Shown in pieces: positions 9,169-16,995 of a stretch of DNA of 64,000 nt. Where the stretch lies: positions 248,001 to 312,000 of the forward strand of contig JBGRQA010000002.1 of assembly GCA_041725895.1 (NCBI GenBank), written 5' to 3'. The notes below the pieces were generated by a model. It had not been told where the DNA came from, did not search any database, and saw only the letters and a program-made list of their open reading frames with translations. The DNA comes from JBGRQA01 sp041725895 (GTDB taxonomy: Bacteria > Bacteroidota > Bacteroidia > Bacteroidales > Marinifilaceae). The translations under genes were made by a program, and so were the position numbers. Within the stretch, counting starts at the first letter, position 1, and every line of letters starts with the position of its first letter.

Positions 9169-10245
9169 ATGGAAACTCGTAGAATTTTAGCTATTAATCC
9201 CGGGTCTACTTCAACAAAAATCGCCGTTTTTCAGGGGGATAAATCGGTATTTTTGAAGAACATCAAGCACACCAATGAGGAATTGGCTCAATTTGATAAT
9301 ATTGCCGATCAGTTTGAATTCCGTAAGGAAATCATCATGAAGGAACTGGTTGAGGCGGAAATCGTTATTGAAAAGATTGAAGTCGTAGTTGGTCGTGGTG
9401 GATTGGTGAAGCCAATCGAATCTGGTATTTACGGTGTTAATGATCGTTTGAAAGAAGATTTGAAGGTAGGTGTGTTGGGGGAACATGCCAGTAACCTTGG
9501 TGGTTTAATTGCTGATGATATTGCACGCTCTCTTCCTAATGCGAAGGCTTACATTGCCGATCCTGTAGTAGTGGATGAAATGATTGATGTAGCTCGTATT
9601 TCAGGTCATCCTGAATTTGAAAGAGTATCAATTTTTCATGCCCTGAACCAGAAGGCAATTGGTCGTACATTTGCTAGCTCTTTGGATAAGAAATATGAAG
9701 ATTTGAACGTAATCGTAGCTCACCTTGGGGGTGGTATCTCTGTTGGAGCCCACGAAAAGGGAAGAGTAGTTGATGTAAACAATGCTTTGGATGGTGAAGG
9801 ACCTTTCTCTCCTGAACGTTCCGGTTCATTGCCTTCAGGTGCACTTGCCAAGCTTTGCTACAGCGGAAATGTTACCCTTGATGATGTAAAGAAGATGATC
9901 AAGGGAGAAGGTGGTTTGGTTGCTCATTTGGGAACCAACGATGCTTACCAGGTAGAGTTAAAAGCTAAGGATGGTGATGCTAAGGCCAAATTGATCCAGG
10001 ATGCAATGTCATATCAGGTTGCTAAGTCTATCGGTTCTATGGCAACTGTATTGAAAGGAAAAGTGGATGGAATCCTGTTGACTGGTGGTATTGCTCACAA
10101 TCCTGATTTGGTGAACTACGTAAAAGATATGGTGTCGTTTATTGCTCCTGTAGTGGTTTATCCTGGAGAGGATGAGATGAAAGCCCTGGCTATGAATGGT
10201 TACATGGTTTTACGCGGTGAAATTGAACCAAAAGAATACGTATAA
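9169..10245 (+). CDS. buk: butyrate kinase
   Basis: Reversible phosphorylation of butyrate (or isobutyrate), giving ATP from butyryl phosphate at the end of butyrate or branched-chain acid fermentation. 358 residues, typical length. The ASKHA-fold phosphate-1 motif AINPGSTSTKIAVF is at the amino terminus; other marks are VVGRGGLV, ISGHPEFER, NQKAIGR, VAHLGGGISVGAHE and the C-terminal LTGGIAHNP. Acetate kinase is longer (about 400) and differs in these motifs. The usual partner phosphotransbutyrylase gene is not adjacent. Own promoter upstream and strong terminator downstream indicate a single-gene transcript. Codon choice is notably biased to a few codons, as in highly expressed genes. Confidence 0.95.
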   Translation: METRRILAINPGSTSTKIAVFQGDKSVFLKNIKHTNEELAQFDNIADQFEFRKEIIMKELVEAEIVIEKIEVVVGRGGLVKPIESGIYGVNDRLKEDLKVGVLGEHASNLGGLIADDIARSLPNAKAYIADPVVVDEMIDVARISGHPEFERVSIFHALNQKAIGRTFASSLDKKYEDLNVIVAHLGGGISVGAHEKGRVVDVNNALDGEGPFSPERSGSLPSGALAKLCYSGNVTLDDVKKMIKGEGGLVAHLGTNDAYQVELKAKDGDAKAKLIQDAMSYQVAKSIGSMATVLKGKVDGILLTGGIAHNPDLVNYVKDMVSFIAPVVVYPGEDEMKALAMNGYMVLRGEIEPKEYV

Positions 10246-10268
10246 AGTATCCGCTACTAAAATATTGA

Positions 10269-10302
10269 AAAGCCTTCGGACAAAACCGGAGGCTTTTTTT
10301 AT
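10269..10302 (+). terminator. intrinsic terminator after butyrate kinase
   Basis: Nine-pair stem AGCCTTCGG (10271-10279) with CCGGAGGCT (10286-10294), loop ACAAAA, then a run of seven T. Confidence 0.92.
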
Positions 10303-10834
10303 GCCCCCTTCCCGATTTGATAAGTATGAATATATGGTAAATTTTTGAGTTCATTACCATGTGTTTTTTAATAAGATGCACATATATTCTGAAATCCTGT
10401 CCCCTTCTTTTTGTCTGTTTTGAGTTTCGTTATTGGTTTTTGAATTTATCTAAAGAATAGGCTTCGATTCTTTAGGTCTCTGCAAGAATTTGATCCCTAG
10501 TTGTATAGCGTTTTTGTGAGGATGTAATTCCTCTCATTTTTAGGTTTGGGACCGGGAATTTGTTCGAAATACTCCTTGTTTAAATGAAGTCTAAATATAA
10601 ATTATGTATGTAGTTGTTTTATTTTAATTGTTCAATAAAATAAATTATTGATAATTAGTTGATTGGAATTTGTCAGGAAGGGTAGGAGTTTCAGACCTTT
10701 TTGGTTTTTTTACAAAAAGGATTTGGATCGGTGTTGTGTAAAGTCTTCAAAACGAGTAAGGTAATTTAAATGTGGAATTATTTCTGTAATTTCTTAAATT
10801 GATAGTAGAAGTCATTCAATTACTAACCTTTAAT
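10303..10834. other. gene-free region before the hydrogenase operon
   Basis: About 530 bases with no credible coding frame. It holds a perfect 8-bp inverted repeat TAAAGAAT / ATTCTTTA (10451-10474) and a short GAGGA/TCCTC hairpin followed by T residues (10518-10540), which could be leader or attenuator structure. No exact TAnnTTTG box was found close to the operon. Confidence 0.45.
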
Positions 10835-11317
10835 ATGGAGCAATTTATGAAATTACAAGAGAATCTTGTTAAAGATCTGGTTTCCCGTTACGGAAAAGAT
10901 CGTGAGAGTTTGCTGCCAATTCTTCAAGGGGTGGTGGAGCAGGAACGATATCTTTCGGAAGAGGCTATTTTGAAGATTGCCAAGGAAATGGAGCTTTCTG
11001 CAGCTGATGTTTATGGTACGGCAACTTTTTATTCGTTTCTGGATACCGAAGTTCGTGGAAAAAATGTGATACGGGTGTGTAAAACGATTACCTGTGCTAT
11101 GAAAGGAAAGAATCAAATCCTGATGGCCATTGAGGACTTTCTGAAAATTAAAGTTGGAGAAACAACAGTGGATAAGAAGTTTACTCTGTTGCAAACCAAT
11201 TGTTTGGGATGGTGTCATAAAGCTCCCGCTATGTTGATAAATGATGAGGTTTATACTGAGTTAACTACCGATTCGGTGGTGGATATCCTCCGGGAATACC
11301 AGGAGGAAGACTACTAG
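10835..11317 (+). CDS. NAD-linked hydrogenase small subunit, NuoE-like (HydC)
   Basis: Thioredoxin-like [2Fe-2S] subunit of a cytosolic NAD(H)-dependent [FeFe] hydrogenase; it passes electrons to or from the FMN subunit. The cluster ligands are visible as CKTITC (C-x4-C) and CLGWC (C-x3-C). About 160 residues, the family norm. Start uncertain: the ATG at 10835 gives MEQFMKLQENL, while the ATG at 10847 is preceded by GGAG at a good Shine-Dalgarno distance; the longer form is reported. The earlier TTG start is unlikely. First gene of a three-gene operon; the NuoF-like gene begins 45 bp later. Confidence 0.93.
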   Translation: MEQFMKLQENLVKDLVSRYGKDRESLLPILQGVVEQERYLSEEAILKIAKEMELSAADVYGTATFYSFLDTEVRGKNVIRVCKTITCAMKGKNQILMAIEDFLKIKVGETTVDKKFTLLQTNCLGWCHKAPAMLINDEVYTELTTDSVVDILREYQEEDY

Positions 11318-11362
11318 AGTGTTGCCAAAATCAAAAAAAACAAACAAAAATTTATTGGAGCT

Positions 11363-12553
11363 ATGACAGCAATAACGAAAAAACAACTTCATCGGATCGA
11401 TTTGATCTTTAAGAATGAGAATGATTGCAAGGAGATTCTGCGCAAAACACTGGCTCGCCCCAATCAGGAGATCATCAATGATATGGTGAATTCCGGGCTA
11501 AAGGGAAGAGGAGGCGCTGGTTTTCCTACCGGATTGAAATGGAAACTAACTGCCGAACATAAAGCAGAACATAAATACGTAATATGTAATGCGGATGAGG
11601 GGGAACCCGGAACCTTTAAGGATCGGGAAATTCTATCGAGAGTTCCTCATAAGGTTTTAGCAGGGATGGGTGTTTGTGCCAAAATAATTGGTGCTCAAAG
11701 AGGTTATATCTACCTACGTGGAGAATATAAGTTTTTGGTGCCCGAACTGAAAAAGCATATCCGAAGGTTCCATGATATTTTGGATGACCTGGGGCTAAAT
11801 TTCCGGGTGAGTATCTTTTTGGGAAGTGGAGCTTATATCTGTGGAGAAGAAAGTGCGCTTTTTGAGTCTATGGAAGGCAAACGAGGTGAACCTCGCAATA
11901 AACCTCCTTACCCAACTCAGGCTGGGTATAGGAATAGTCCTACTGTAATAAATAATGTGGAAACTTTGGCCCACTCCTACACAATATTCAAGTATGGAGC
12001 CAAGAAATTTAGGGAATTAGGGGTACAGGATTCACGTGGTTCAAAAGTTTTTTCTGTTTCAGGGGATACGCCAATTCCTGGTATCTATGAATTGGAACTG
12101 GGGATGTCTGTCCAGGATTTTGTTGACGATTTTGGCGATGGCGATACCAAAGCTGTACAAGTGGGAGGAGCTTCTGGTTTTCTTGTGCCTCGTAAAAGGT
12201 TTGCAAAAACAAATATTGGCTACCAGGGGAAGCTGACTGGAATCTCACTGCCTACAGGAGGATCCATGATGATCTATAACTCCTCGCGTTCGATGTACAA
12301 TGTACTAAACAATTATCTGGACTTTTTCCAGGAAGAATCTTGTGGACAATGTACCCCTTGCCGGGTAGGCTGCCAGCAGCTTTTGAAGGGAATTCGTGCA
12401 GTGAAACGGGGCGAAAGACCGGCCTCCTATTTGGATCAATTGTTGAAATTAACCGAAACTATGAAATTGACTGCGAAGTGTGGATTAGGACAATCGGTTG
12501 CCAACTCTTTTTCCTCCATCGTAGAAAATTTCCGGGAGGAGATGATCTACTAG
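11363..12553 (+). CDS. NAD-linked hydrogenase flavin subunit, NuoF-like (HydB), compact form
   Basis: Binds FMN, NAD(H) and one [4Fe-4S] cluster and is the NAD(H)-reacting subunit of the hydrogenase. Visible motifs: FMN/NAD-binding GLKGRGGAGFPTGLKW and NADEGEPGTFKDR, then GAYICGEESALFESMEGKRG, and the cluster motif ESCGQCTPCR with a fourth Cys in KCGLGQS. At 396 residues it corresponds to the complex I NuoF core only. It lacks both the amino-terminal [2Fe-2S] domain and the C-terminal two-cluster ferredoxin domain present in the roughly 600-residue HydB of Thermotoga-type bifurcating enzymes. A GGAG precedes the ATG by three bases. Middle gene of the operon. Confidence 0.94.
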   Translation: MTAITKKQLHRIDLIFKNENDCKEILRKTLARPNQEIINDMVNSGLKGRGGAGFPTGLKWKLTAEHKAEHKYVICNADEGEPGTFKDREILSRVPHKVLAGMGVCAKIIGAQRGYIYLRGEYKFLVPELKKHIRRFHDILDDLGLNFRVSIFLGSGAYICGEESALFESMEGKRGEPRNKPPYPTQAGYRNSPTVINNVETLAHSYTIFKYGAKKFRELGVQDSRGSKVFSVSGDTPIPGIYELELGMSVQDFVDDFGDGDTKAVQVGGASGFLVPRKRFAKTNIGYQGKLTGISLPTGGSMMIYNSSRSMYNVLNNYLDFFQEESCGQCTPCRVGCQQLLKGIRAVKRGERPASYLDQLLKLTETMKLTAKCGLGQSVANSFSSIVENFREEMIY

Positions 12554-12600
12554 GGGCCTATTCCAGATAAATTATTGTAAAAACCCAAAAAGATTTCATT

Positions 12601-14391
12601 ATGTCAGAAATGATTAACTTAACGATAAATGGGATTGCTGTAAGTGTGGAAGAGGGGAGTACGATATTGGAAGCAGCAGAGAAACTCCACATTAAAATAC
12701 CAACCCTTTGCTATCATAAAGACCTTTGTATTGCAGGAAACTGCCGGGTATGTGTGGTGGAGCAAGTAGGAACCCAGAAGTTGGTGGCCTCCTGTGCTAT
12801 GCCGGTTTCCGAAGGAATGGAAATTAATACCAATAGCCTGAAGGTAAGGAATTGCAGGAAGCATATTATTGAGCTTCTTCTTACAGAACACCGCGAAGAG
12901 TGTACCAAGTGCTACCGAAACGGGCATTGCGAATTACAGGAATTGGCCGCTGAATACCAGATTACCAATCAGGATTTTATGGATCTGGTTCCCGACAAGA
13001 ATTATACCATTGATAAATTATCTCCTGCCATTGAGAAGGACGATAGCAAATGCATCCGCTGTCAGCGATGTGTTCGTACCTGTGCAGAAATTCAAGGTGT
13101 AGGAGCTCTGGCGGTTGCTCATAAAGGGGAGGATATGAAGATTTCTACTTTCTTCAATTACTCTTTGAACGAGGTGGTGTGTACCAACTGTGGACAGTGT
13201 ATTGTGCATTGTCCAACCGGAGCTTTGACCGAGAAATCATACATTGAAAGAGTGTGGGATGCAATTGGTGATCCGGAAAAGCATGTGATTGTTCAAACTG
13301 CCCCTGCGGTTCGTATAGGTTTGGGCGAAGAATTGGGATTTGCTCCGGGAGAAAGAGTGACCGGAAAGATGGTAGCGGCTCTGAAACGACTGGGCTTTGA
13401 TGCTGTATTGGATACGGATTTTACGGCTGATTTGACCATTATGGAAGAAGGAACCGAATTGCTTCATCGTCTGAAGGGAGCCCTGGTAGATAATGATCCT
13501 GAGGTTTCCTTACCATTGGCCACTTCCTGTTCGCCTGGATGGATTAAATTCATTGAGCATAAATATCCGGAGTATTTATCCAACTTATCAACTTGTAAAT
13601 CACCGCAGCAAATGTTTGGTGCACTGGCTAAAACTTATTATGCAAAGAACATTGATGTGGATCCGGCTAATATTGTTTCGGTTTCCATCATGCCGTGTAC
13701 GGCTAAGAAATTCGAGGCTAACCGTCCGGAGATGAAGGACAGCGGTTACAAGGATGTGGATTACGTATTGACCACTCGAGAGTTGGCAGTTATGATCAAG
13801 CAGGCCGGGATTGAGTTTATGAAGCTGAATGATGAGCGCTATGATAACTTGATGGGGGCTTCCACGGGAGCGGGTGTTATTTTTGGTGCTACCGGAGGTG
13901 TTATGGAGGCGGCCCTTCGTACCGTTTACGAAATTGTTACCGGTAGGGAAGTGCCGTTTAAGAACCTGAATATTACTCCTGTTCGAGGCTTGGAGGGAGT
14001 GAAGGAGGCTACTGTCCTGATCAACGATGTTTTGCCTGAATGGAATTTTCTGGAAGGTGTAGAACTGAAATGTGCTATTACGAATGGTTTGGAGAATGCA
14101 CATACCTTGATGAAAGCCATTAAGAGTGGTGAGAAATTCTTCCATTTTGTAGAGGTGATGGCCTGTCCTGGTGGCTGTCTTGGTGGTGGAGGACAACCAT
14201 TCCCTGTAAGTGATGAAGTTCGAGAGCAGCGGATGGAAGCCATCTATCGCGAAGATATGGATCAACCTCTTCGTAAATCTCATGAGAATCCGGAAGTGGT
14301 TCAGGTTTATAAGGATTTCCTTGAGAAACCTTTGAGTCATAAGTCTCATAAGTTATTGCACACTAGCTATCTAAAGCGGCAACGATACTAG
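12601..14391 (+). CDS. [FeFe] hydrogenase catalytic subunit (HydA)
   Basis: Catalyses H2 formation or uptake. 596 residues with, in order: a [2Fe-2S] domain (C37, C48, C51, C65), a His-Cys [4Fe-4S] domain (HREECTKCYRNGHC), two [4Fe-4S] ferredoxin motifs (CIRCQRCVRTC; CTNCGQCIVHC), the H-cluster domain, and a C-terminal iron-hydrogenase small-subunit segment. H-cluster motifs are TSCSPGW (from T308), MPCTAKKFE and EVMACPGGCLGGGGQP. The first reads Ser in place of the second Cys of the textbook TSCCPGW form. Domain order matches NuoG-like trimeric hydrogenase large subunits. The maturases HydE, HydF and HydG are not in this window. Probably works in fermentation, reoxidising NADH with or without ferredoxin. 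Confidence 0.96.
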   Translation: MSEMINLTINGIAVSVEEGSTILEAAEKLHIKIPTLCYHKDLCIAGNCRVCVVEQVGTQKLVASCAMPVSEGMEINTNSLKVRNCRKHIIELLLTEHREECTKCYRNGHCELQELAAEYQITNQDFMDLVPDKNYTIDKLSPAIEKDDSKCIRCQRCVRTCAEIQGVGALAVAHKGEDMKISTFFNYSLNEVVCTNCGQCIVHCPTGALTEKSYIERVWDAIGDPEKHVIVQTAPAVRIGLGEELGFAPGERVTGKMVAALKRLGFDAVLDTDFTADLTIMEEGTELLHRLKGALVDNDPEVSLPLATSCSPGWIKFIEHKYPEYLSNLSTCKSPQQMFGALAKTYYAKNIDVDPANIVSVSIMPCTAKKFEANRPEMKDSGYKDVDYVLTTRELAVMIKQAGIEFMKLNDERYDNLMGASTGAGVIFGATGGVMEAALRTVYEIVTGREVPFKNLNITPVRGLEGVKEATVLINDVLPEWNFLEGVELKCAITNGLENAHTLMKAIKSGEKFFHFVEVMACPGGCLGGGGQPFPVSDEVREQRMEAIYREDMDQPLRKSHENPEVVQVYKDFLEKPLSHKSHKLLHTSYLKRQRY

Positions 14392-14407
14392 AGTAATCGA
14401 ATGCATT

Positions 14408-14440
14408 GGCCGTTTTCGAAAGGAAACGGCCATTCTATTT
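14408..14440 (+). terminator. probable terminator of the hydrogenase operon
   Basis: Perfect 8-bp stem GGCCGTTT (14408-14415) and AAACGGCC (14424-14431), followed by ATTCTATTTCTT, a moderate T tract. Confidence 0.7.
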
Positions 14441-14680
14441 CTTGAGGAATGGTAACTCTTGCATGTGTGAAAGATGGCTTTGGGAGTATCTTTTTTTTAG
14501 CTGGAGTGCTATTTGATTTTTGTCTTTTTCTTTCCATCGCGTTTTATTAAATGCATCAAGTTTGTAAGATTGAGGTTGTCGTGTTGGTCTTATAGTTTTT
14601 TGCCGGAGGATTAGGACGTAAATTATTGTCTGTTTGTAAATGGAAAAAAAAATCTAAGTTCAAATTTAAATCCAAATAAT

Positions 14681-15181
14681 ATGCATGAGAAGAGTATTGA
14701 TTTATTGAATAAGGCTGTGGCAGATGAACTAAGTGCTGTTCATCAATACATGTACTTTCATTTTCATTGCGATGACCAAGGCTTTGATTTGCTCGCCGGT
14801 TTATTCAAGCGAACTGCGATTGATGAAATGATTCATATAGAGAAGCTGGCCGAAAGAATTCTTTTTCTAAAGGGAGAGGTTCAAATGAATGCTGCGCACC
14901 AAGTGCAAAAGATAACTTCAGTAAAAGAGATGCTGGAATTGGCTCGGAAAATGGAGCAGGAGAGTGCAAGAGATTATAATATTTGGGCCAATGAATGTTC
15001 TATTCACGCTGATGCAATTTCAAAACAGCTTTTCGAAAGTTTGGTGGCTGATGAGGAACGACATTACGATCAATATGACACAGAATTGGATAATATTGAT
15101 AAGTTTGGTATTAACTATTTGGCCTTGCAATCCATCGAACGAAGCAAGAATTTATCCTCCCGACCTGCTGGAGGGGAGTAA
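14681..15181 (+). CDS. bacterioferritin-family iron storage/ferroxidase protein
   Basis: Four-helix-bundle ferritin-like protein, 166 residues, oxidising and storing iron and protecting against peroxide. Diiron ligands are visible as E16 in helix A, the E49-x-x-H52 pair in helix B, a Glu in KMEQESARDY, and the ADEERHYDQY motif in helix D. M50, next to E49, is at the position that carries the haem-ligating Met in bacterioferritins, so haem binding is possible. The C-terminal tail after residue 145 is short. Lone gene with a hairpin terminator downstream. A DPS-like role is less likely given the complete intra-subunit diiron site. Confidence 0.88.
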   Translation: MHEKSIDLLNKAVADELSAVHQYMYFHFHCDDQGFDLLAGLFKRTAIDEMIHIEKLAERILFLKGEVQMNAAHQVQKITSVKEMLELARKMEQESARDYNIWANECSIHADAISKQLFESLVADEERHYDQYDTELDNIDKFGINYLALQSIERSKNLSSRPAGGE

Positions 15182-15248
15182 ATTAGTGTATTTTATTATT
15201 TTGATCCCAGACAGTAGTTGTTCCATACCATTTTTTTACAGTAAAGGA

Positions 15249-15290
15249 AAACAAGCCACTTTCAGGAAGGAAGGGGCTTGTTGTTTATGG
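15249..15290 (+). terminator. probable terminator after bacterioferritin
   Basis: Stem AACAAGCC (15250-15257) with GGCTTGTT (15275-15282), a 17-nt loop and a short T-rich tail. Confidence 0.55.
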
Positions 15291-15385
15291 GGGTAGTACA
15301 GGCTTAAAATATATTTTATGATCTGTAATTGAATTAATTGTTCAAATTATTTGTTAAGTTTACTACTCTTACTAATTCTAAATGA

Positions 15386-15850
15386 ATGATTGTATACAAT
15401 AAGTTGGATAAAGCATTTGGACCAGTTGGTTCTGCAGCTTGCATATTGCTATTTATAGCAGGAATAGTAGTCGTTTTTAACTCACTCACCGGTTTGTTCT
15501 TTCTTTTGGTTGGTAGTTTTGTTGGTTTTACCTCTACCTGTACCATGATCGACATCGAAGGAAAAAGGCTCAAATTCTGCAATAAATTGTTTGGTGTCAT
15601 CAATATGGGCAAATGGATTTCGATCCAGTCCGATATGAAATTGGGCCTTATTCATTCCAATCGAGTAGATAGAGCCTACAGCCAAAGCAACCGATCTTTT
15701 GATGTATCGAAGAAAGACATTCGCCTGTGTTTGTTTGGGGCCGACAGCAAGAGAATTATGCCAATCAAGAGATTTGAAACCCTGGATGCTGCAAAATTGG
15801 AATTGGAAGAATTACGGAAACAATTAGGTTTGTGTTTAGTTTCCCAATAG
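15386..15850 (+). CDS. small membrane protein of unknown function
   Basis: 154 residues that I do not recognise. Two hydrophobic segments (about residues 15-33 and 35-55) form a probable helical hairpin with a short turn, followed by a charged cytoplasmic domain of about 100 residues ending in a helix (LDAAKLELEELRKQLG). The layout resembles small PH-like or YdbS-like membrane proteins, but no motif fixes that. It stands alone between bacterioferritin and the convergent kdsA gene. An in-frame alternative is not available; a second ATG lies four bases upstream in another frame. Confidence 0.65.
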   Translation: MIVYNKLDKAFGPVGSAACILLFIAGIVVVFNSLTGLFFLLVGSFVGFTSTCTMIDIEGKRLKFCNKLFGVINMGKWISIQSDMKLGLIHSNRVDRAYSQSNRSFDVSKKDIRLCLFGADSKRIMPIKRFETLDAAKLELEELRKQLGLCLVSQ

Positions 15851-16049
15851 CTTCCTTGTTCTTTGTATCAAGTTCGTAACTGCATGGTTTTAATACGAAC
15901 TTAATATGGAGTTGATATAGAGTTTGTATGAAGCAATTCCCATTCAAAACCAGAGGCTGTCCTAAGCCTGAAAAAAGATCATTGGTTTTTTCCTGGTTTT
16001 TGTCTTGATTTATTATTGATATGTTTACGGTGAAGTCACTTTAATAAAC

Positions 16050-16085
16050 AAAGGCTGTTTCCACCTTGGAAACAGCCTTTATTTA
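16050..16085. terminator. bidirectional intrinsic terminator
   Basis: Perfect 13-bp stem AAAGGCTGTTTCC (16050-16062) with GGAAACAGCCTTT (16068-16080) between the convergent orphan gene and kdsA; T-rich on both strands. Confidence 0.88.
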
Positions 16086-16098
16086 TTGAAATTCTTAT

Positions 16099-16917
16099 TT
16101 AGAATTGCTTAATCGTTTTGCGAATAGCAACCAATTTGGTCAGAAGATCTTCCAGGTAATCCAGATGAAGCATGTTGGCTCCGTCGGACTTGGCGTTGGC
16201 TGGATCGGGGTGAGTTTCGATGAAGATACCATCTACACCTACTGCAATACCAGCTTTGGCTACAGTTTCGATCAGTTCGGGACGCCCGCCGGTAACCCCA
16301 CTGGTTTGGTTGGGTTGTTGCAGGGAGTGAGTGATGTCCAGTACTACCGGGCAATTGTTTTCCTGCATCACTGGAATACCACGGTAATCTACGATCATAT
16401 CCTGGTATCCGAACATGGTTCCACGGTCGGTCAGAATCACCTTGTCATTTCCGGATTCGCGAACCTTGGTAACTGCAAATTGCATGGATTCAGCAGCTAG
16501 AAACTGTCCCTTTTTGATGTTTACTACTTTTCCCGTTTTTGCAGCTGCAACCAGTAAATCGGTTTGACGACACAGGAAAGCTGGAATTTGAAGTACATCT
16601 ACGTATTTTGCAGCCAATTCAGCCTCTTCAGGATTGTGAATGTCGGTTACGGTTGGAATCCCGTAGGTTTCGCTTACCTTCTTCAGAATCTCCAGTGCTT
16701 TTTCGTCTCCAATTCCTGAAAAGGAATCCAAACGTGAGCGATTGGCTTTGCGGTACGAACCTTTAAAAATAAAAGGGATTTCCAGTTTATCTGCTATCTC
16801 TTTGATACGTCCGGCAATCTCCATCGCAATTTCTTCGCCTTCGATGGCGCAAGGGCCAGCCAGCAGGAAGAAGTTACCGTTGTTTGCGTGTTTTATATTG
16901 GGAATGTTTTTAATCAT
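16099..16917 (-). CDS. kdsA: 3-deoxy-8-phosphooctulonate synthase (KDO-8-phosphate synthase)
   Basis: Condenses phosphoenolpyruvate with arabinose 5-phosphate to KDO-8-phosphate, a precursor of the lipopolysaccharide core, confirming a Gram-negative envelope. 272 residues, normal length. TIM-barrel motifs: FLLAGPCAIEGEE at the amino terminus, FKGSYRKANRSRLDSFSG (PEP-binding Lys and Arg), DVLQIPAFLCRQTDL, VNIKKGQFLAA, the GxPVVLDITHS-type stretch, and the end IETHPDPANAKSDGANML. The Asn in the KANRS motif suggests the metal-independent class (class I), in which Asn replaces the metal-binding Cys. Its minus-7 box lies 26 bp upstream. Confidence 0.97.
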   Translation of the reverse strand: MIKNIPNIKHANNGNFFLLAGPCAIEGEEIAMEIAGRIKEIADKLEIPFIFKGSYRKANRSRLDSFSGIGDEKALEILKKVSETYGIPTVTDIHNPEEAELAAKYVDVLQIPAFLCRQTDLLVAAAKTGKVVNIKKGQFLAAESMQFAVTKVRESGNDKVILTDRGTMFGYQDMIVDYRGIPVMQENNCPVVLDITHSLQQPNQTSGVTGGRPELIETVAKAGIAVGVDGIFIETHPDPANAKSDGANMLHLDYLEDLLTKLVAIRKTIKQF

Positions 16918-16942
16918 GATCGTTGTTGTTAAAATTCAGTTG

Positions 16943-16950
16943 CAAAAATA
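16943..16950 (-). promoter_or_regulatory. probable minus-7 box for kdsA
   Basis: Read on the minus strand this is TATTTTTG, an exact TAnnTTTG match followed by CAAC, 25 bp from the kdsA start codon. No clear minus-33 element. Confidence 0.5.
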
Positions 16951-16995
16951 AGGAAAATTTCCTTAAGTGGTGAATTTCACCTGTAGTGCTTCTTT

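Noticed and set aside
13600..14349. Minus-strand 249-codon frame opposite HydA
   Set aside because: Covers the H-cluster coding region in antisense; no motif, shadow of the real gene.
15386..15850. Possible PH-domain or signalling role for the small membrane protein
   Set aside because: Only the two-helix hairpin is visible; nothing in the soluble part supports a specific domain.
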